Assembly (NCBI RefSeq): GCF_008042035.1
Contig: NZ_RDBL01000006.1
Coordinates: forward strand, 674,238 to 737,218
Origin: Streptomyces sp. col6
Lineage (GTDB): Bacteria > Actinomycetota > Actinomycetes > Streptomycetales > Streptomycetaceae
Reading direction: 5' to 3'
Length of the DNA stretch: 62,981 bases
The position numbers and the translations under genes were made by a program. This document shows, one piece after another, positions 35,058 to 45,681 of the stretch; position 1 is the first letter of the stretch, and each line of letters begins with the position of its first letter. Below the pieces are notes generated by a model. The model was not told the origin of the DNA, did no database searches, and saw only the letters and a list, made by a program, of their open reading frames with translations.

Positions 35058-36308
35058 ATGACGGACAGCAAGCGGCGCAAGGGCCTGATGGCCGCGTCCG
35101 CACTGCTCGGCGGCGTACTGGTGCTTTCCGCCTGTGACGACGGCGGCGACAAGGGCGGTCCCAGCCCCGAGAGCTCCAAGTCCCAGGCGGCCGACGTCGA
35201 CAAGGCGGCGGCCCAGGAGTCGTCCGAGGCACAGATAGCGATCTCGCCCAAGAACGGCGCGACCAACGCGAGCATCAACAACGCCGCCAAGGTCACCGTC
35301 ACCAAGGGCAAGCTGACCGCCGTCACCATGACCACCGCGGCCGGGGAGAGCGTCAAGGGCACCCTCTCCGCCGACGGCACGAGCTGGCAGCCGGACGCCC
35401 AGCTGGAGCGCTCGACCACGTACAAGATCAACGCGACGGCGAAGGACTCCAAGGGCCGCGAGGCCCACGAGAACTCCTCCTTCACCACCGTCTCGCCGGA
35501 CAAGAGCTTCATCGGGAACTTCACCCCCGAGGACGGCTCCACCGTCGGCGTCGGCATGCCCGTCTCGATCAACTTCAACAAGCCGATCACCGACACCAAG
35601 GCCGTGCAGGCCGGCATCAAGGTGACGTCCAGCAGCGGCCAGCAGGTCGTCGGCCACTGGTTCAACTCGCAGCGCCTCGACCTGCGCCCCGAGGACTACT
35701 GGCAGGCCGGCTCCACGGTCACCCTGAAGCTCGCCCTGGACGGCGTCGAGGGCTCCGACGGCGTCTACGGCGTGCAGCAGAAGACGGTCACCTTCAAGAT
35801 CGGCCGCAACCAGGTCTCCACGGTGGACGCCAAGACGCACATGATGACCGTCACCCGGGACGGCAAGACGATCAAGACCATCCCGATCTCGGCCGGTTCG
35901 CCCGACAACCCGACGTACAACGGCCAGATGGTGATCTCCGAGAAGTACAAGGAGACCCGGATGGACGGTTCGACGGTCGGCTTCACGGACGACGACGGCA
36001 AGGGCGAGTACGACATCAAGGACGTGCCGCACGCCATGCGGCTGTCCACGTCGGGCACCTTCATCCACGGCAACTACTGGGGCAAGGGCATCTTCGGCAG
36101 CGTCAACACCAGCCACGGCTGCGTCGGGCTCGCCGACGTCAAGGGTGCGGGCGACGCCAACCAGCCCGCCGCCTGGTTCTACAACAACTCCATGATCGGT
36201 GACGTCGTCACCGTGAAGAACTCCCCGGACAAGACCATCCAGCCCTCCAACGGCCTCAACGGCTGGAACATGAGCTGGGCCGAGTGGACGGCGGGCTCCA
36301 CCGCCTGA
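35058..36308 (+). CDS. L,D-transpeptidase lipoprotein
   Basis: 416 aa. Lipobox VLSAC with lipidated Cys26, then two Ig-like domains (about 60-150 and 155-240), then a YkuD catalytic domain ending FGSVNTSHGCVGL with Cys355 as nucleophile and the preceding HGN motif. It makes 3-3 cross-links in peptidoglycan from outside the membrane. ATG 35058 has GGAGAAG at ideal spacing; upstream in-frame starts at 35025 and 35043 lack one. Ends with 60 residues of Trp-rich tail as in actinobacterial LdtMt2-like enzymes. Confidence 0.94.
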   Translation: MTDSKRRKGLMAASALLGGVLVLSACDDGGDKGGPSPESSKSQAADVDKAAAQESSEAQIAISPKNGATNASINNAAKVTVTKGKLTAVTMTTAAGESVKGTLSADGTSWQPDAQLERSTTYKINATAKDSKGREAHENSSFTTVSPDKSFIGNFTPEDGSTVGVGMPVSINFNKPITDTKAVQAGIKVTSSSGQQVVGHWFNSQRLDLRPEDYWQAGSTVTLKLALDGVEGSDGVYGVQQKTVTFKIGRNQVSTVDAKTHMMTVTRDGKTIKTIPISAGSPDNPTYNGQMVISEKYKETRMDGSTVGFTDDDGKGEYDIKDVPHAMRLSTSGTFIHGNYWGKGIFGSVNTSHGCVGLADVKGAGDANQPAAWFYNNSMIGDVVTVKNSPDKTIQPSNGLNGWNMSWAEWTAGSTA

Positions 36309-36337
36309 CCGGTTTCCCCGGCCGGACTCCCCACCCC

Positions 36338-36399
36338 GTACGCCGAAGGCGGCGGCACCGCGACCCCCACCGGGTCCGGCGCCGCCGCCTTCGGCGTAC
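36338..36399 (+). terminator. terminator of the L,D-transpeptidase gene
   Basis: Perfect 19-bp arms with a 24-nt loop. Confidence 0.65.
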
Positions 36400-36467
36400 C
36401 CACGGTTCTCATCCTGCTCTCAGGGTGCCCTTAACCCACCATCACAAGCCGTTCCTAACCTCGCGCC

Positions 36468-37931
36468 ATGTTCTTCACCTACCTCCGGCGCGAGCTGCGC
36501 CGCCGCAGAAAGGCGGCGCTCGTCGTCGCCTCGGGGCTCGCCCTCGGTATTGCGCTGGTCATCATCGTCAGCTCGGTCTCCTCGGGCATGAGCAAGGCCC
36601 AGGACAAGGTCCTGGAATCGCTGTACGGCCTCGGCACGGACATGACCGTCACCAAGGCGGCAGCGGCGCCCAAGTCCGGTTCCACCGAACGCCCCAGGTT
36701 CGAGTTCGACGCCAAGGACAGCGACGACGACGCGACCCAGAGCACCGACCGGGTCATGGTCCAGGGCTTCCAGACCCTGGCCTCCTCCACCGTCGACAAG
36801 GTCGGCGGCCAGGACGGCGTCGCCGGTGCGGTCGGCGGGCTGAGCCTGAACGTCATGAAGGTGGACGGGCAGTTCAAGCGCGGCGAGTTCAAGCAGGAGG
36901 GCGGCACGAGCCAGGGCGGCGGCCGCGGACCCGGCGGCGGCAGCGGGATGCCGCAGGGCGAGGTCAGGGGCGGCGGCGCCTCCTTCGACGTCAACTCCTA
37001 CACGGTGTACGGCACCGACGTCACCCACCAGGACCTCGGCCCGCTCACCTCGTCGAAGATCACCTCGGGCCGTACGTTCAGGACGACCGAGACCAACGCC
37101 AAGGTGGCCGTCGTCGACTCCGCCTACGCCAAGGAGAAGACCCTCTCCACCGGCAAGACGGTGACCGTCCACGGCACCAAGTTCACCATCATCGGCGTCT
37201 CGACGGCCGACAGCGGAGACGCCGCCGCCAACCTCTACATCCCGCTCCAGCAGGCGCAGACCCTCTCCGACTCGAAGAACAAGGTCACCACGGTCTATGT
37301 GAAGGCCGCGGACTCGCAGAAGATCGACAGCGTCAAGTCGGCCATCCAGAAGAACATCTCGGGCACCACGGTCACCACCTCCGCCGACCTCGCGGACACC
37401 GTCTCCGGGTCCCTGTCCACCGCGTCCGACCTCGCCGCCGGCGTCGGCAAGTGGCTCTCCATCGCCGTCCTGGTCGCCGCGTTCCTGGTCGCCGGGCTCC
37501 TCACCTCCTCCGCCGTCAGCCGCCGGGTGCGCGAGTTCGGCACGCTCAAGGCGCTCGGCTGGAAGAGCGGCCGGGTCACCCGCCAGGTCATCGGCGAGGC
37601 CCTGGTCAACGGCCTGATCGGCGGCGTCCTCGGCATCGCGGTCGGCCTCGCCGGCGCCTACGCGGTCACCACGGTCAGCCCCACCCTCACCGCTGAGCTC
37701 GGCTCCTCCGGCGGCGGCGGGATGCGCGGCGGCATGATGGGCGGCGGCGGAGGCTTCGGCCGGCAGAGCGCGTCCAAGACCCTCGACATCGCGCTGTCCG
37801 CGCCCGTCTCCCTCTCCATCATCCTGATCGCCGTCGTCCTGGCCGTGGCGGGCGGGCTGATCGCGGGCGCCTTCGGCGGCTGGCGCGCGTCCCGGCTGCG
37901 CCCGGCGGACGCGCTGCGCCGCGTCGAGTAG
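36468..37931 (+). CDS. ABC transporter permease (MacB/FtsX type)
   Basis: 487 aa. N-terminal TM (about 18-38), a large extracytoplasmic MacB-PCD domain (about 40-320), then three TM helices (325-350, 385-410, 440-465) with the FtsX motif VSRRVREFGTLKALGWK. Two unusual low-complexity inserts are seen: a Gly-rich loop (GGGRGPGGGSG) near 150 and a Gly/Met-rich GGMRGGMMGGGGG near 420. The ATPase gene follows after 60 bp, so the pair forms a mechanotransmission exporter of unknown substrate. Confidence 0.87.
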   Translation: MFFTYLRRELRRRRKAALVVASGLALGIALVIIVSSVSSGMSKAQDKVLESLYGLGTDMTVTKAAAAPKSGSTERPRFEFDAKDSDDDATQSTDRVMVQGFQTLASSTVDKVGGQDGVAGAVGGLSLNVMKVDGQFKRGEFKQEGGTSQGGGRGPGGGSGMPQGEVRGGGASFDVNSYTVYGTDVTHQDLGPLTSSKITSGRTFRTTETNAKVAVVDSAYAKEKTLSTGKTVTVHGTKFTIIGVSTADSGDAAANLYIPLQQAQTLSDSKNKVTTVYVKAADSQKIDSVKSAIQKNISGTTVTTSADLADTVSGSLSTASDLAAGVGKWLSIAVLVAAFLVAGLLTSSAVSRRVREFGTLKALGWKSGRVTRQVIGEALVNGLIGGVLGIAVGLAGAYAVTTVSPTLTAELGSSGGGGMRGGMMGGGGGFGRQSASKTLDIALSAPVSLSIILIAVVLAVAGGLIAGAFGGWRASRLRPADALRRVE

Positions 37932-37991
37932 GGCCGGTCCGGCCACCACTTGCCGGAGAGGCCCGGCCCGTACCCCCTCAGGAGATCACCC

Positions 37992-38675
37992 ATGTACACC
38001 CTTCAAGGCGTCACCAAGCAGTACCGGCGCGGCAAGTCCACCGTGCACGCCCTCGCCGGCGTCGACCTCACCATCGAGGACGGCGGCCGCCTGGTCATCC
38101 AGGGCCCCACCGGCGGCGGCAAGTCCACCCTGCTCCAGATGCTCGGCGGCCTGGACCGCCCCACGGCCGGCAGCGTCGAGCTCGACGGGGTGGACCTCGC
38201 CAGGCTGAGCGAGGCCAAGCTCACCAAGGTGCGCGCCCAGAACATCGGCTTCGTCTTCCAGAGCTTCAACCTCATCCCCACGCTCACCGCCCAGGAGAAC
38301 GTCGAGACGGCCCTCGTCCCCCTCGGCGTCAAGGCGTCCGAGCGGCGCAGAAGAGCCGCCGAGGCGCTGGACTCCGTCGGACTCGGCGAACGGCTCGGCC
38401 ATGTGCCCAGCGAGATGTCCGGTGGCCAGCAGCAGCGCGTCGCCATCGCGCGTGCCCTGGTCAAGCAGCCGAAGGTGCTGCTCGCCGACGAGCCCACCGG
38501 CAACCTCGACGAATCCATGCGCGACGAGATCATGGAGGTGCTGGAGACGCTCTGGAAGGAGCACGGGCTGACCTTCATCATGGTCACCCACGACAGCGCG
38601 ATCGCCCGCCGCGCCCCGCGGCTGGCCACCATCCGCAAGGGCAAGGTCACCATCACGGAGAACGCCGCGGCCTGA
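37992..38675 (+). CDS. ABC transporter ATP-binding protein (MacB/LolD type)
   Basis: 227 aa ATPase: Walker A GPTGGGKST (the usual SGSGKST altered to TGGGKST), Q-loop FVFQSFNLIP, signature MSGGQQQRVAIARAL, Walker B VLLADEPTGNLD, H-loop VTHD. It pairs with the upstream permease. ATG 37992 follows CAGGAG. Substrate unknown; such pairs often export antimicrobial peptides or lipids. Confidence 0.92.
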   Translation: MYTLQGVTKQYRRGKSTVHALAGVDLTIEDGGRLVIQGPTGGGKSTLLQMLGGLDRPTAGSVELDGVDLARLSEAKLTKVRAQNIGFVFQSFNLIPTLTAQENVETALVPLGVKASERRRRAAEALDSVGLGERLGHVPSEMSGGQQQRVAIARALVKQPKVLLADEPTGNLDESMRDEIMEVLETLWKEHGLTFIMVTHDSAIARRAPRLATIRKGKVTITENAAA

Positions 38676-38789
38676 CCCGTCCCGCACCCGTCCCCAGCCG
38701 CCGTCGGCGGGCCTCCGCGCCCCCGGCGGCGGTTCCGCGCGCCCCGCTCAGGCCGTCCGGCTCCTGCCTCGGACCGTCCGGCTCCCGCC

Positions 38790-39401
38790 TCAGGCCGTCC
38801 GGCCGCCCGCGCTCGCGACGGCCCTGCGGTACGCCACAAGGTCGCCCCGTCGCACCTGGCGCAGCCCGAGCGGGTCCGCGTACGAGACGCCCTCCTCGCA
38901 GGTGCGCACCAGGGGGCAGCCGGTCTCGTCCCGCTGCCCGGTGCCGGCGCGCAGCCCGTACCAGGGGCGCAGGGGGAGCCAGGCCAGCCCGTAGAGCCAG
39001 CGCCGCACCAGCCGGCCGGGGCCGGGGCGCCGGACGTCCGGCAGGCTCACCACCCGGATGCCCATGATCAGCTTGCCCGCGCCCGCCCCGAGGAACGCGG
39101 TGAGCACCACCTGGTTGACGAACGAGAGCACCAGCACCGGGCCGGCCAGCAGCGCCGCGGCCTCGGGCAGGGGCGCGGTGTCCACGTACGGTCTGACCAG
39201 CAGCCCGGCCGTGAGCACGCACAGATAGCAGTCCAGGCCCACGGCGAGGCAGCGGCGCGTCTCACCGGCGCGCGGCGGCGTGCGCGGGCCGGGGCGTAAG
39301 GACCCGGTCGCGTGCCCGCTGTGCCCGGACCGGGCGGGCAGGACGGTCCCGGCGGGCCTACGAGGACCGAGACCCCGGTGGTCTCCTCGTATGTATGTCA
39401 T
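38790..39401 (-). CDS. RDD-family membrane protein
   Basis: 203 aa with a GC-rich, disordered 50-residue N-terminus and an RDD-like domain: R-x-L-A-V-G-L-D-C-Y at the first helix, a second helix with FVNQVVLTAF, GAGKLIMGIRVVSL and a basic C-terminal part. RDD proteins are membrane proteins with unclear transport roles. It runs toward the ABC exporter genes and stands alone. The start is uncertain; an internal start near residue 54 would remove the low-complexity part. Confidence 0.72.
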   Translation of the reverse strand: MTYIRGDHRGLGPRRPAGTVLPARSGHSGHATGSLRPGPRTPPRAGETRRCLAVGLDCYLCVLTAGLLVRPYVDTAPLPEAAALLAGPVLVLSFVNQVVLTAFLGAGAGKLIMGIRVVSLPDVRRPGPGRLVRRWLYGLAWLPLRPWYGLRAGTGQRDETGCPLVRTCEEGVSYADPLGLRQVRRGDLVAYRRAVASAGGRTA

Positions 39402-41248
<1,847 letters not shown>

Positions 41249-41264
41249 CCGGGGCCCACGACGC

Positions 41265-41304
41265 ACGGAAGCGGCCGGGAGACACGTCTCCCGGCCGCTT
41301 CCGT
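41265..41304. terminator. bidirectional terminator hairpin
   Basis: A perfect 18-bp inverted repeat with a 4-nt loop between convergent gdhA and msrA. Confidence 0.8.
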
Positions 41305-41309
41305 CTCTC

Positions 41310-41975
41310 TCAGCTCTCCGCCGGGGCCACGCCCACCGGGCAGGAGACGCCCGTGCCGCCGATGCCGCAGTAGCCGCCCGGGTTCTTGTCCAGGTACTGC
41401 TGGTGCGCCGGCTCGGCGGGCCAGAACGTGCGTCCCTCGGCCGGAAGGATCTCCGTGGTGATCTCCCCGTGGCCGGAGGCCGTCAGCACCTTCTGGTACG
41501 CCTCGCGGGAGGCCGCGGCGGCCTCCGCCTGCTCCGGGGTGTGGGTGTGGACGGCGGAGCGGTACTGCGTCCCCACGTCGTTGCCCTGGCGGAAGCCCTG
41601 GGTCGGGTCGTGCGACTCCCAGAACAGCTTCAGCAGCTCGGCGTACGTGACCACGGACGGGTCGTACACGACACGGACCGCCTCCGTGTGACCGGTGAGG
41701 CCGGAGCAGACCTCCTCGTACGCGGGGTTCTCCGTGTAGCCGCCCTGGTAGCCCACGAGCGTCGTCCAGACGCCGTCCGTCTGCCAGAACTTGCGCTCGG
41801 CGCCCCAGAAACAGCCCAGGGCGAAGTCCGCGACCTCCAGGCCCTCCGGGTAGGGGCCCAGCAGCGGGTTGCCCAGGACGGTGTGGCGGGACGGGACGGT
41901 GAACTCGGGGACCGGACGGCCGCGCAGGGCCTCCTCCGGGGTGGGGAGCTGCGGGGTGCGGCGGTGCAGGAACAT
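41310..41975 (-). CDS. msrA: peptide-methionine (S)-S-oxide reductase
   Basis: Reduces methionine-S-sulfoxide in oxidised proteins. 221 aa with catalytic Cys55 in [34 protein letters not shown], and resolving Cys residues in the C-terminal [18 protein letters not shown] 41975 has AGGAGGAG upstream. A SigR-type promoter motif lies 37-62 bp upstream, in keeping with thiol-oxidative stress control of msrA in Streptomyces. Confidence 0.95.
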   Translation of the reverse strand: MFLHRRTPQLPTPEEALRGRPVPEFTVPSRHTVLGNPLLGPYPEGLEVADFALGCFWGAERKFWQTDGVWTTLVGYQGGYTENPAYEEVCSGLTGHTEAVRVVYDPSVVTYAELLKLFWESHDPTQGFRQGNDVGTQYRSAVHTHTPEQAEAAAASREAYQKVLTASGHGEITTEILPAEGRTFWPAEPAHQQYLDKNPGGYCGIGGTGVSCPVGVAPAES

Positions 41976-42011
41976 ACGGGGGCTCCTCCTGGATCGGCGT
42001 GCTGTCCGTAC

Positions 42012-42037
42012 AACGCGCCGGATCCCCCGCGGATTCC
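42012..42037 (-). promoter_or_regulatory. SigR-type promoter of msrA
   Basis: On the minus strand GGAAT (42037-42033), exactly 18 nt, GTT (42014-42012). This matches the SigR consensus GGGAAT-N18-GTT except for the first G. Confidence 0.65.
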
Positions 42038-42048
42038 TGCCGGTCCGG

Positions 42049-42171
42049 TCAGCTCCGGGGCGCGTCCTCGCCCCGTTCGGCGGCGTCGACGTAGGCGTCG
42101 GCGCGCCTGCGGGCCTTGAACCAGAAGTAGAGGCCGAGGCCGATCAGGACGAGGGGTATCAGGCGTGCCAC
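42049..42171 (-). CDS. 40-aa single-helix membrane peptide
   Basis: Short gene starting GTG 42171 with AAGGA 8 nt upstream. The peptide [20 protein letters not shown] is a single TM helix, followed by a charged tail with R-R-R-A-D-A-Y and acidic residues. It lies between msrA and the next minus-strand gene. No known family; the good ribosome site and clean helix support expression. Confidence 0.6.
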   Translation of the reverse strand: MARLIPLVLIGLGLYFWFKARRRADAYVDAAERGEDAPRS

Positions 42172-42251
42172 GCTGAAGTCCTTGCTGTAGGGACGAGGGG
42201 TCCACCGTCGCACACCCCGCGCCGGTCGGGACAGGCCCCGCCGCCTCCCTC

Positions 42252-43358
42252 TCAGTGCGGCAGGGTCGCCGGGCTGCCGCCGTTCGCCTCGTAGCCCGCG
42301 ACCGCCAGCGCCCGGTACACCGCGTACTCGGCGGCCGGGTCCTCGCTCGCCGTCCACGGCAGCGCGCCCACGTACCCGTCGATGTGGACCAGCTGGTGCA
42401 CCGCCTCCGACCAGCGCTCCATGCGGACCAGGAACAGCACCAGCAGATGGCGTGCGTGGGGCAGCATCGGGTCGTCGGCGCGCGCCGCGTGCACCGCGAA
42501 CATCGCGCCCTCGACCGCCCTGGTCACGACCTGGCTCTCGTAGAAGCCCCGGACCAGATTGACCTCGGGCAGGTGCTCGTACACCGCGAACAGCGGGAGC
42601 GCGGCCAGCAGCGAGCCCTGCGGTGCGCGGGCCGCGGCGGCCGTCGCGAAGCGGTCGGCCTCCTCGCGCGAGCCGTGCCACCGCTCGCTCCAGAAGTGCA
42701 GCGCCGCGATGTGCGCGCCCATGTGCGCGGGCGCCCGGTCGATGATCTTCGCCCACAGCTGGTCGAACTCCTCGCCGGAGTACCCCAGTCCACGCGCGAC
42801 CGCCAGCTCCACGATGTACGGGACCGGGTCGCCCGGGGCCAGCAGGGCCGCCTCGCCGATCACCGTACGGGCCTCCTCCAGGATGATCCGGAAGTCGTCC
42901 GTACCCGCCGTCGAGGAACGCCATGCCTGCTGCACCAGGAACTCCGCGTGCACCGCCGCCGCGCCCGCGTCCTTCGGCGCCTCCGCGCGCCACTTGCGCA
43001 GCCACGCCCCGCCGACGCCCGGCTTCCCCAGCAGCTCCAGCGAGGCCGCCCCGGCGAACGCCTGAACCCGCTGCCAGCGCAGCTCGCCCTCCTTCGGCGT
43101 CCCGGCCAGCAGCTGGGACGCGGCCCGCCACTCCTGCGTGTGCTGCACGACCTCCAGCACGTCCAGCAGGTCCTGGTCCGCTCCCGGCGTCCGCACGTCC
43201 AGCTCCTCCTGGCGCACGAAGCCGTAGTCCTGCGGGTCGGCGGCATCGGGGGAGCCGGGCGCGGCCAGCCGGATACCGCCCCCGCGCCGCCGCAGCACAT
43301 ACGGGCCGATCGCGGCGGTCAGCAGGCACAACGCGAGCAGGAACCACAGAATCTCCAT
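42252..43358 (-). CDS. membrane-anchored helical (TPR-like) protein
   Basis: 368 aa: one N-terminal TM (ILWFLLALCLLTAAIGPYVL, about 4-22) with a basic stop, then a soluble, almost wholly helical Ala/Leu-rich region with regular helix-turn-helix spacing reminiscent of tetratricopeptide repeats. No enzymatic motif. ATG 43358 behind GGGGG; another in-frame ATG at 43382. Divergent from metB. Function unknown. Confidence 0.72.
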   Translation of the reverse strand: MEILWFLLALCLLTAAIGPYVLRRRGGGIRLAAPGSPDAADPQDYGFVRQEELDVRTPGADQDLLDVLEVVQHTQEWRAASQLLAGTPKEGELRWQRVQAFAGAASLELLGKPGVGGAWLRKWRAEAPKDAGAAAVHAEFLVQQAWRSSTAGTDDFRIILEEARTVIGEAALLAPGDPVPYIVELAVARGLGYSGEEFDQLWAKIIDRAPAHMGAHIAALHFWSERWHGSREEADRFATAAAARAPQGSLLAALPLFAVYEHLPEVNLVRGFYESQVVTRAVEGAMFAVHAARADDPMLPHARHLLVLFLVRMERWSEAVHQLVHIDGYVGALPWTASEDPAAEYAVYRALAVAGYEANGGSPATLPH

Positions 43359-43424
43359 GCCCCCATTGTCACCGGACGGCAAGGTGGCCCGTCAGCCCCC
43401 TCGCGACGAACTACGCTCGGCACC

Positions 43425-44570
43425 ATGAGCGACCAGCACAGCTTCGAAACCCGCGCGATCCACGCGGGGAACACCGCCGACCCCCTCACCGGCGCCGTGG
43501 TTCCGCCCATCTACCAGGTCTCCACGTACAAGCAGGACGGCGTGGGCGGGCTGCGCGGCGGCTACGAGTACAGCCGCAGCGCCAACCCGACCCGTACCGC
43601 CCTGGAGGAGAACCTCGCGGCGCTGGAGGGCGGCCGGCGCGGACTCGCCTTCGCCTCCGGCCTCGCCGCCGAGGACTGCCTGCTCCGTACGCTGCTGACC
43701 CCCGGCGACCACGTGGTCATCCCGAACGACGCCTACGGCGGCACGTTCCGGCTGTTCGCGAAGGTCGCCTCGCGCTGGGGCGTGGAGTTCTCCGTCGCCG
43801 ACACCTCGGACGTGGCGGCGGTCCGCGCGGCGATCACCCCGCGCACCAAGGCGGTCTGGGTGGAGACCCCGTCCAACCCGCTGCTCGGCATCACCGACAT
43901 CGCCGCCGTCGCCCAGGTCGCCCGCACCGCCGGTGCGCGCCTCGTCGTCGACAACACCTTCGCCAGCCCCTACCTCCAGCAGCCGCTGGCGCTCGGCGCC
44001 GACGTCGTCGTGCACTCCACCACCAAGTACATGGGCGGCCACTCGGACGTCGTCGGCGGCGCGCTGATCGTCAACGACCCCGACCTGGCCGACGAGTTGG
44101 TGTATCACCAGAACGCCATGGGCGGTGTGGCCGGCCCGTTCGACGCCTGGCTGGTGCTGCGCGGCATCAAGACGCTGGCCGTCCGCATGGACCGCCACAG
44201 CGAGAACGCCACCAAGGTCGCCGACCTGCTGACCCGGCACCCCAAGGTCACCCAGGTCCTCTACCCCGGCCTGCCCGAGCACCGGGGCCACGAGGTCGCC
44301 GCCAAGCAGATGAAGGCCTTCGGCGGCATGGTGTCCTTCCGCGTCGAGGGCGGCGAGGAGGCGGCGGTCGAGGTCTGCAACCGGGCGAAGCTGTTCACCC
44401 TGGGCGAGTCCCTGGGCGGCGTCGAATCGCTCCTTGAGCACCCGGGCCGGATGACGCACGCCTCGGCCGCGGGCTCCCCGCTGGAGGTCCCGGCCGACCT
44501 GGTCCGCCTCTCCGTCGGCATCGAGAACGCGGACGACCTGCTCGCGGACCTCACGCAGGCGCTGGGCTGA
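43425..44570 (+). CDS. metB: cystathionine gamma-synthase
   Basis: 381 aa PLP enzyme of the Cys/Met-metabolism family: ETRAIHAGN start, EYSRSANPTR, ASGLAAEDCL, ETPSNPLL, and PLP-binding Lys201 in HSTTKYMGGHSD. Converts activated homoserine plus cysteine to cystathionine (transsulfuration), though cystathionine gamma-lyase is a close relative and cannot be ruled out from sequence alone. ATG 43425. Confidence 0.92.
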   Translation: MSDQHSFETRAIHAGNTADPLTGAVVPPIYQVSTYKQDGVGGLRGGYEYSRSANPTRTALEENLAALEGGRRGLAFASGLAAEDCLLRTLLTPGDHVVIPNDAYGGTFRLFAKVASRWGVEFSVADTSDVAAVRAAITPRTKAVWVETPSNPLLGITDIAAVAQVARTAGARLVVDNTFASPYLQQPLALGADVVVHSTTKYMGGHSDVVGGALIVNDPDLADELVYHQNAMGGVAGPFDAWLVLRGIKTLAVRMDRHSENATKVADLLTRHPKVTQVLYPGLPEHRGHEVAAKQMKAFGGMVSFRVEGGEEAAVEVCNRAKLFTLGESLGGVESLLEHPGRMTHASAAGSPLEVPADLVRLSVGIENADDLLADLTQALG

Positions 44571-44589
44571 GACGGGCGAAGACGCAAAG

Positions 44590-44618
44590 GGGCGGGGCCG
44601 GATTCGCCGGTCCCGCCC
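44590..44618. terminator. bidirectional terminator hairpin
   Basis: 12-bp arms (one G-T pair) with a 5-nt loop between convergent metB and the DUF1059 gene. Confidence 0.68.
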
Positions 44619-44633
44619 GCGTACGGCAGCCGT

Positions 44634-44825
44634 TCAGGCGGAGGCCGGCTCGTCCTCCAGTTCGGCCCTGACCTGCTCACGCAGCTCGGGGCTGTCGGTG
44701 TGCTGGTGGACGGAGACGGCGTGCTCGCTCGCGGCCCGCACCACTTCCTCCTCCTCGCCGGCGATCGTCAGCGAGCAGTTCGACTCACTCGGATACTTGC
44801 GGCAGTCAGCGATCTTCCTGGTCAT
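44634..44825 (-). CDS. DUF1059 domain protein
   Basis: 63 aa. TRKIADCRKYPSESNCSLTIAG is the DUF1059 signature with two Cys, followed by EEVVRAASEHAVSVHQH and SPELREQVR. Family proteins are small cytoplasmic proteins of unknown function. ATG 44825. Located just downstream of the sigma/TM gene pair on the same strand. Confidence 0.85.
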   Translation of the reverse strand: MTRKIADCRKYPSESNCSLTIAGEEEEVVRAASEHAVSVHQHTDSPELREQVRAELEDEPASA

Positions 44826-44881
44826 CAGAGCCTCCCGACCACTCCATTCCAGGGTAGACCGGGACGCCGTACCCTTCGCGT

Positions 44882-45133
44882 CTACCAGCCGTCCAGCGGC
44901 GGTGTGGTCCCCGCCGGCGGCGCCTCCCAGGGCCGGACCAGCAGCGCCCACACCATGAACACCGCCACCGCCGCGACCACCGCCAGCATCCCCAGCCGGC
45001 GCAGCGCCCGCCGGCGCCGCAGCAGCCGGCCGCCCCGCTCCGCCGCCCGCTCCGCCAGATCGGCGGGCACCTGCGGATGCGGGCCCTCCAGCATCCGCCG
45101 CACCTGGTCCTCGCGGCGCCCCGTGCCGCTCAC
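44882..45133 (-). CDS. small single-TM protein coupled to a sigma factor gene
   Basis: 83 aa. A basic, charged N-terminal half (DQVRRMLEGPHPQVPADLAERA, then an Arg-rich stretch), one TM helix at about 48-66 and a short Pro-rich external tail. GTG 45133 overlaps the stop of the sigma factor gene by 4 bp (GTGA), implying coupled translation. The topology is that of a minimal membrane anti-sigma factor, but there is no zinc-binding HxxxCxxC motif. Role inferred. Confidence 0.72.
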   Translation of the reverse strand: MSGTGRREDQVRRMLEGPHPQVPADLAERAAERGGRLLRRRRALRRLGMLAVVAAVAVFMVWALLVRPWEAPPAGTTPPLDGW

Positions 45134-45624
45134 GGCGCCGCCCCCAGCAGCCGGGCGGGGCCCCGGCGCGCGGTCGGGCTCCGGGTGCCGCGCATCGTGG
45201 CCACCGACCGGTTGCAGACCGCGCGCACCCGGTCCCGGGGAAGCCCGAGCAGGGCCGCGGTCTGCTCCTCCGGGACACCCTCGTACAACCGCAGCACCAG
45301 GACCAGGCGTTCCTGCGGGGTCAGCCGGTCCAGCAGCCCGCCGCGCGGACGGTGGTGGCGCCACGCCTCGCGGGCGAACCGGCCCGCCAGATCCTGCCGG
45401 GTGCGGTCGTACGGGTCCTCGCCCCGCAGCCGGTCCCAGCCGGCGAACGTCCGGGCCAGCGAGGCGTGGAGCAGCCGCAGCGCGCGCGGGTTGGCGCCCG
45501 GCTCGTCCAGCGGTTCGGCGGTGAGCAGCGTGGCGGTGTGCAGCAGGCGGCCCGCCGCGCCCGCGACGAAGGACTCGAAGTCCTGGGCGCGGCACCGCTG
45601 TCGGCCCGCGTGGCGCTCTCGCAC
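45130..45624 (-). CDS. SigE-family RNA polymerase sigma factor (degenerate region 2)
   Basis: 164 aa. Region 4 is clear (LTPQERLVLVLRLYEGVPEEQTAALLGLPRDRVRAVCNRSVATM). Region 2 is present but poor (FVAGAAGRLLHTATLLTAEP ... ASLARTFAGWDRLR), lacking the usual acidic core-binding motif. The gene may encode a divergent ECF factor or a regulator derived from one. GTG 45624 assumed; the N-terminus is uncertain. It overlaps the small TM-protein gene downstream. Confidence 0.72.
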   Translation of the reverse strand: MRERHAGRQRCRAQDFESFVAGAAGRLLHTATLLTAEPLDEPGANPRALRLLHASLARTFAGWDRLRGEDPYDRTRQDLAGRFAREAWRHHRPRGGLLDRLTPQERLVLVLRLYEGVPEEQTAALLGLPRDRVRAVCNRSVATMRGTRSPTARRGPARLLGAAP

Positions 45625-45681
45625 ACCTCAATCCGAGCGCGCCGCGCCCGCGAGGTCAACCCCTCGGGACCGGGCAGGTGT

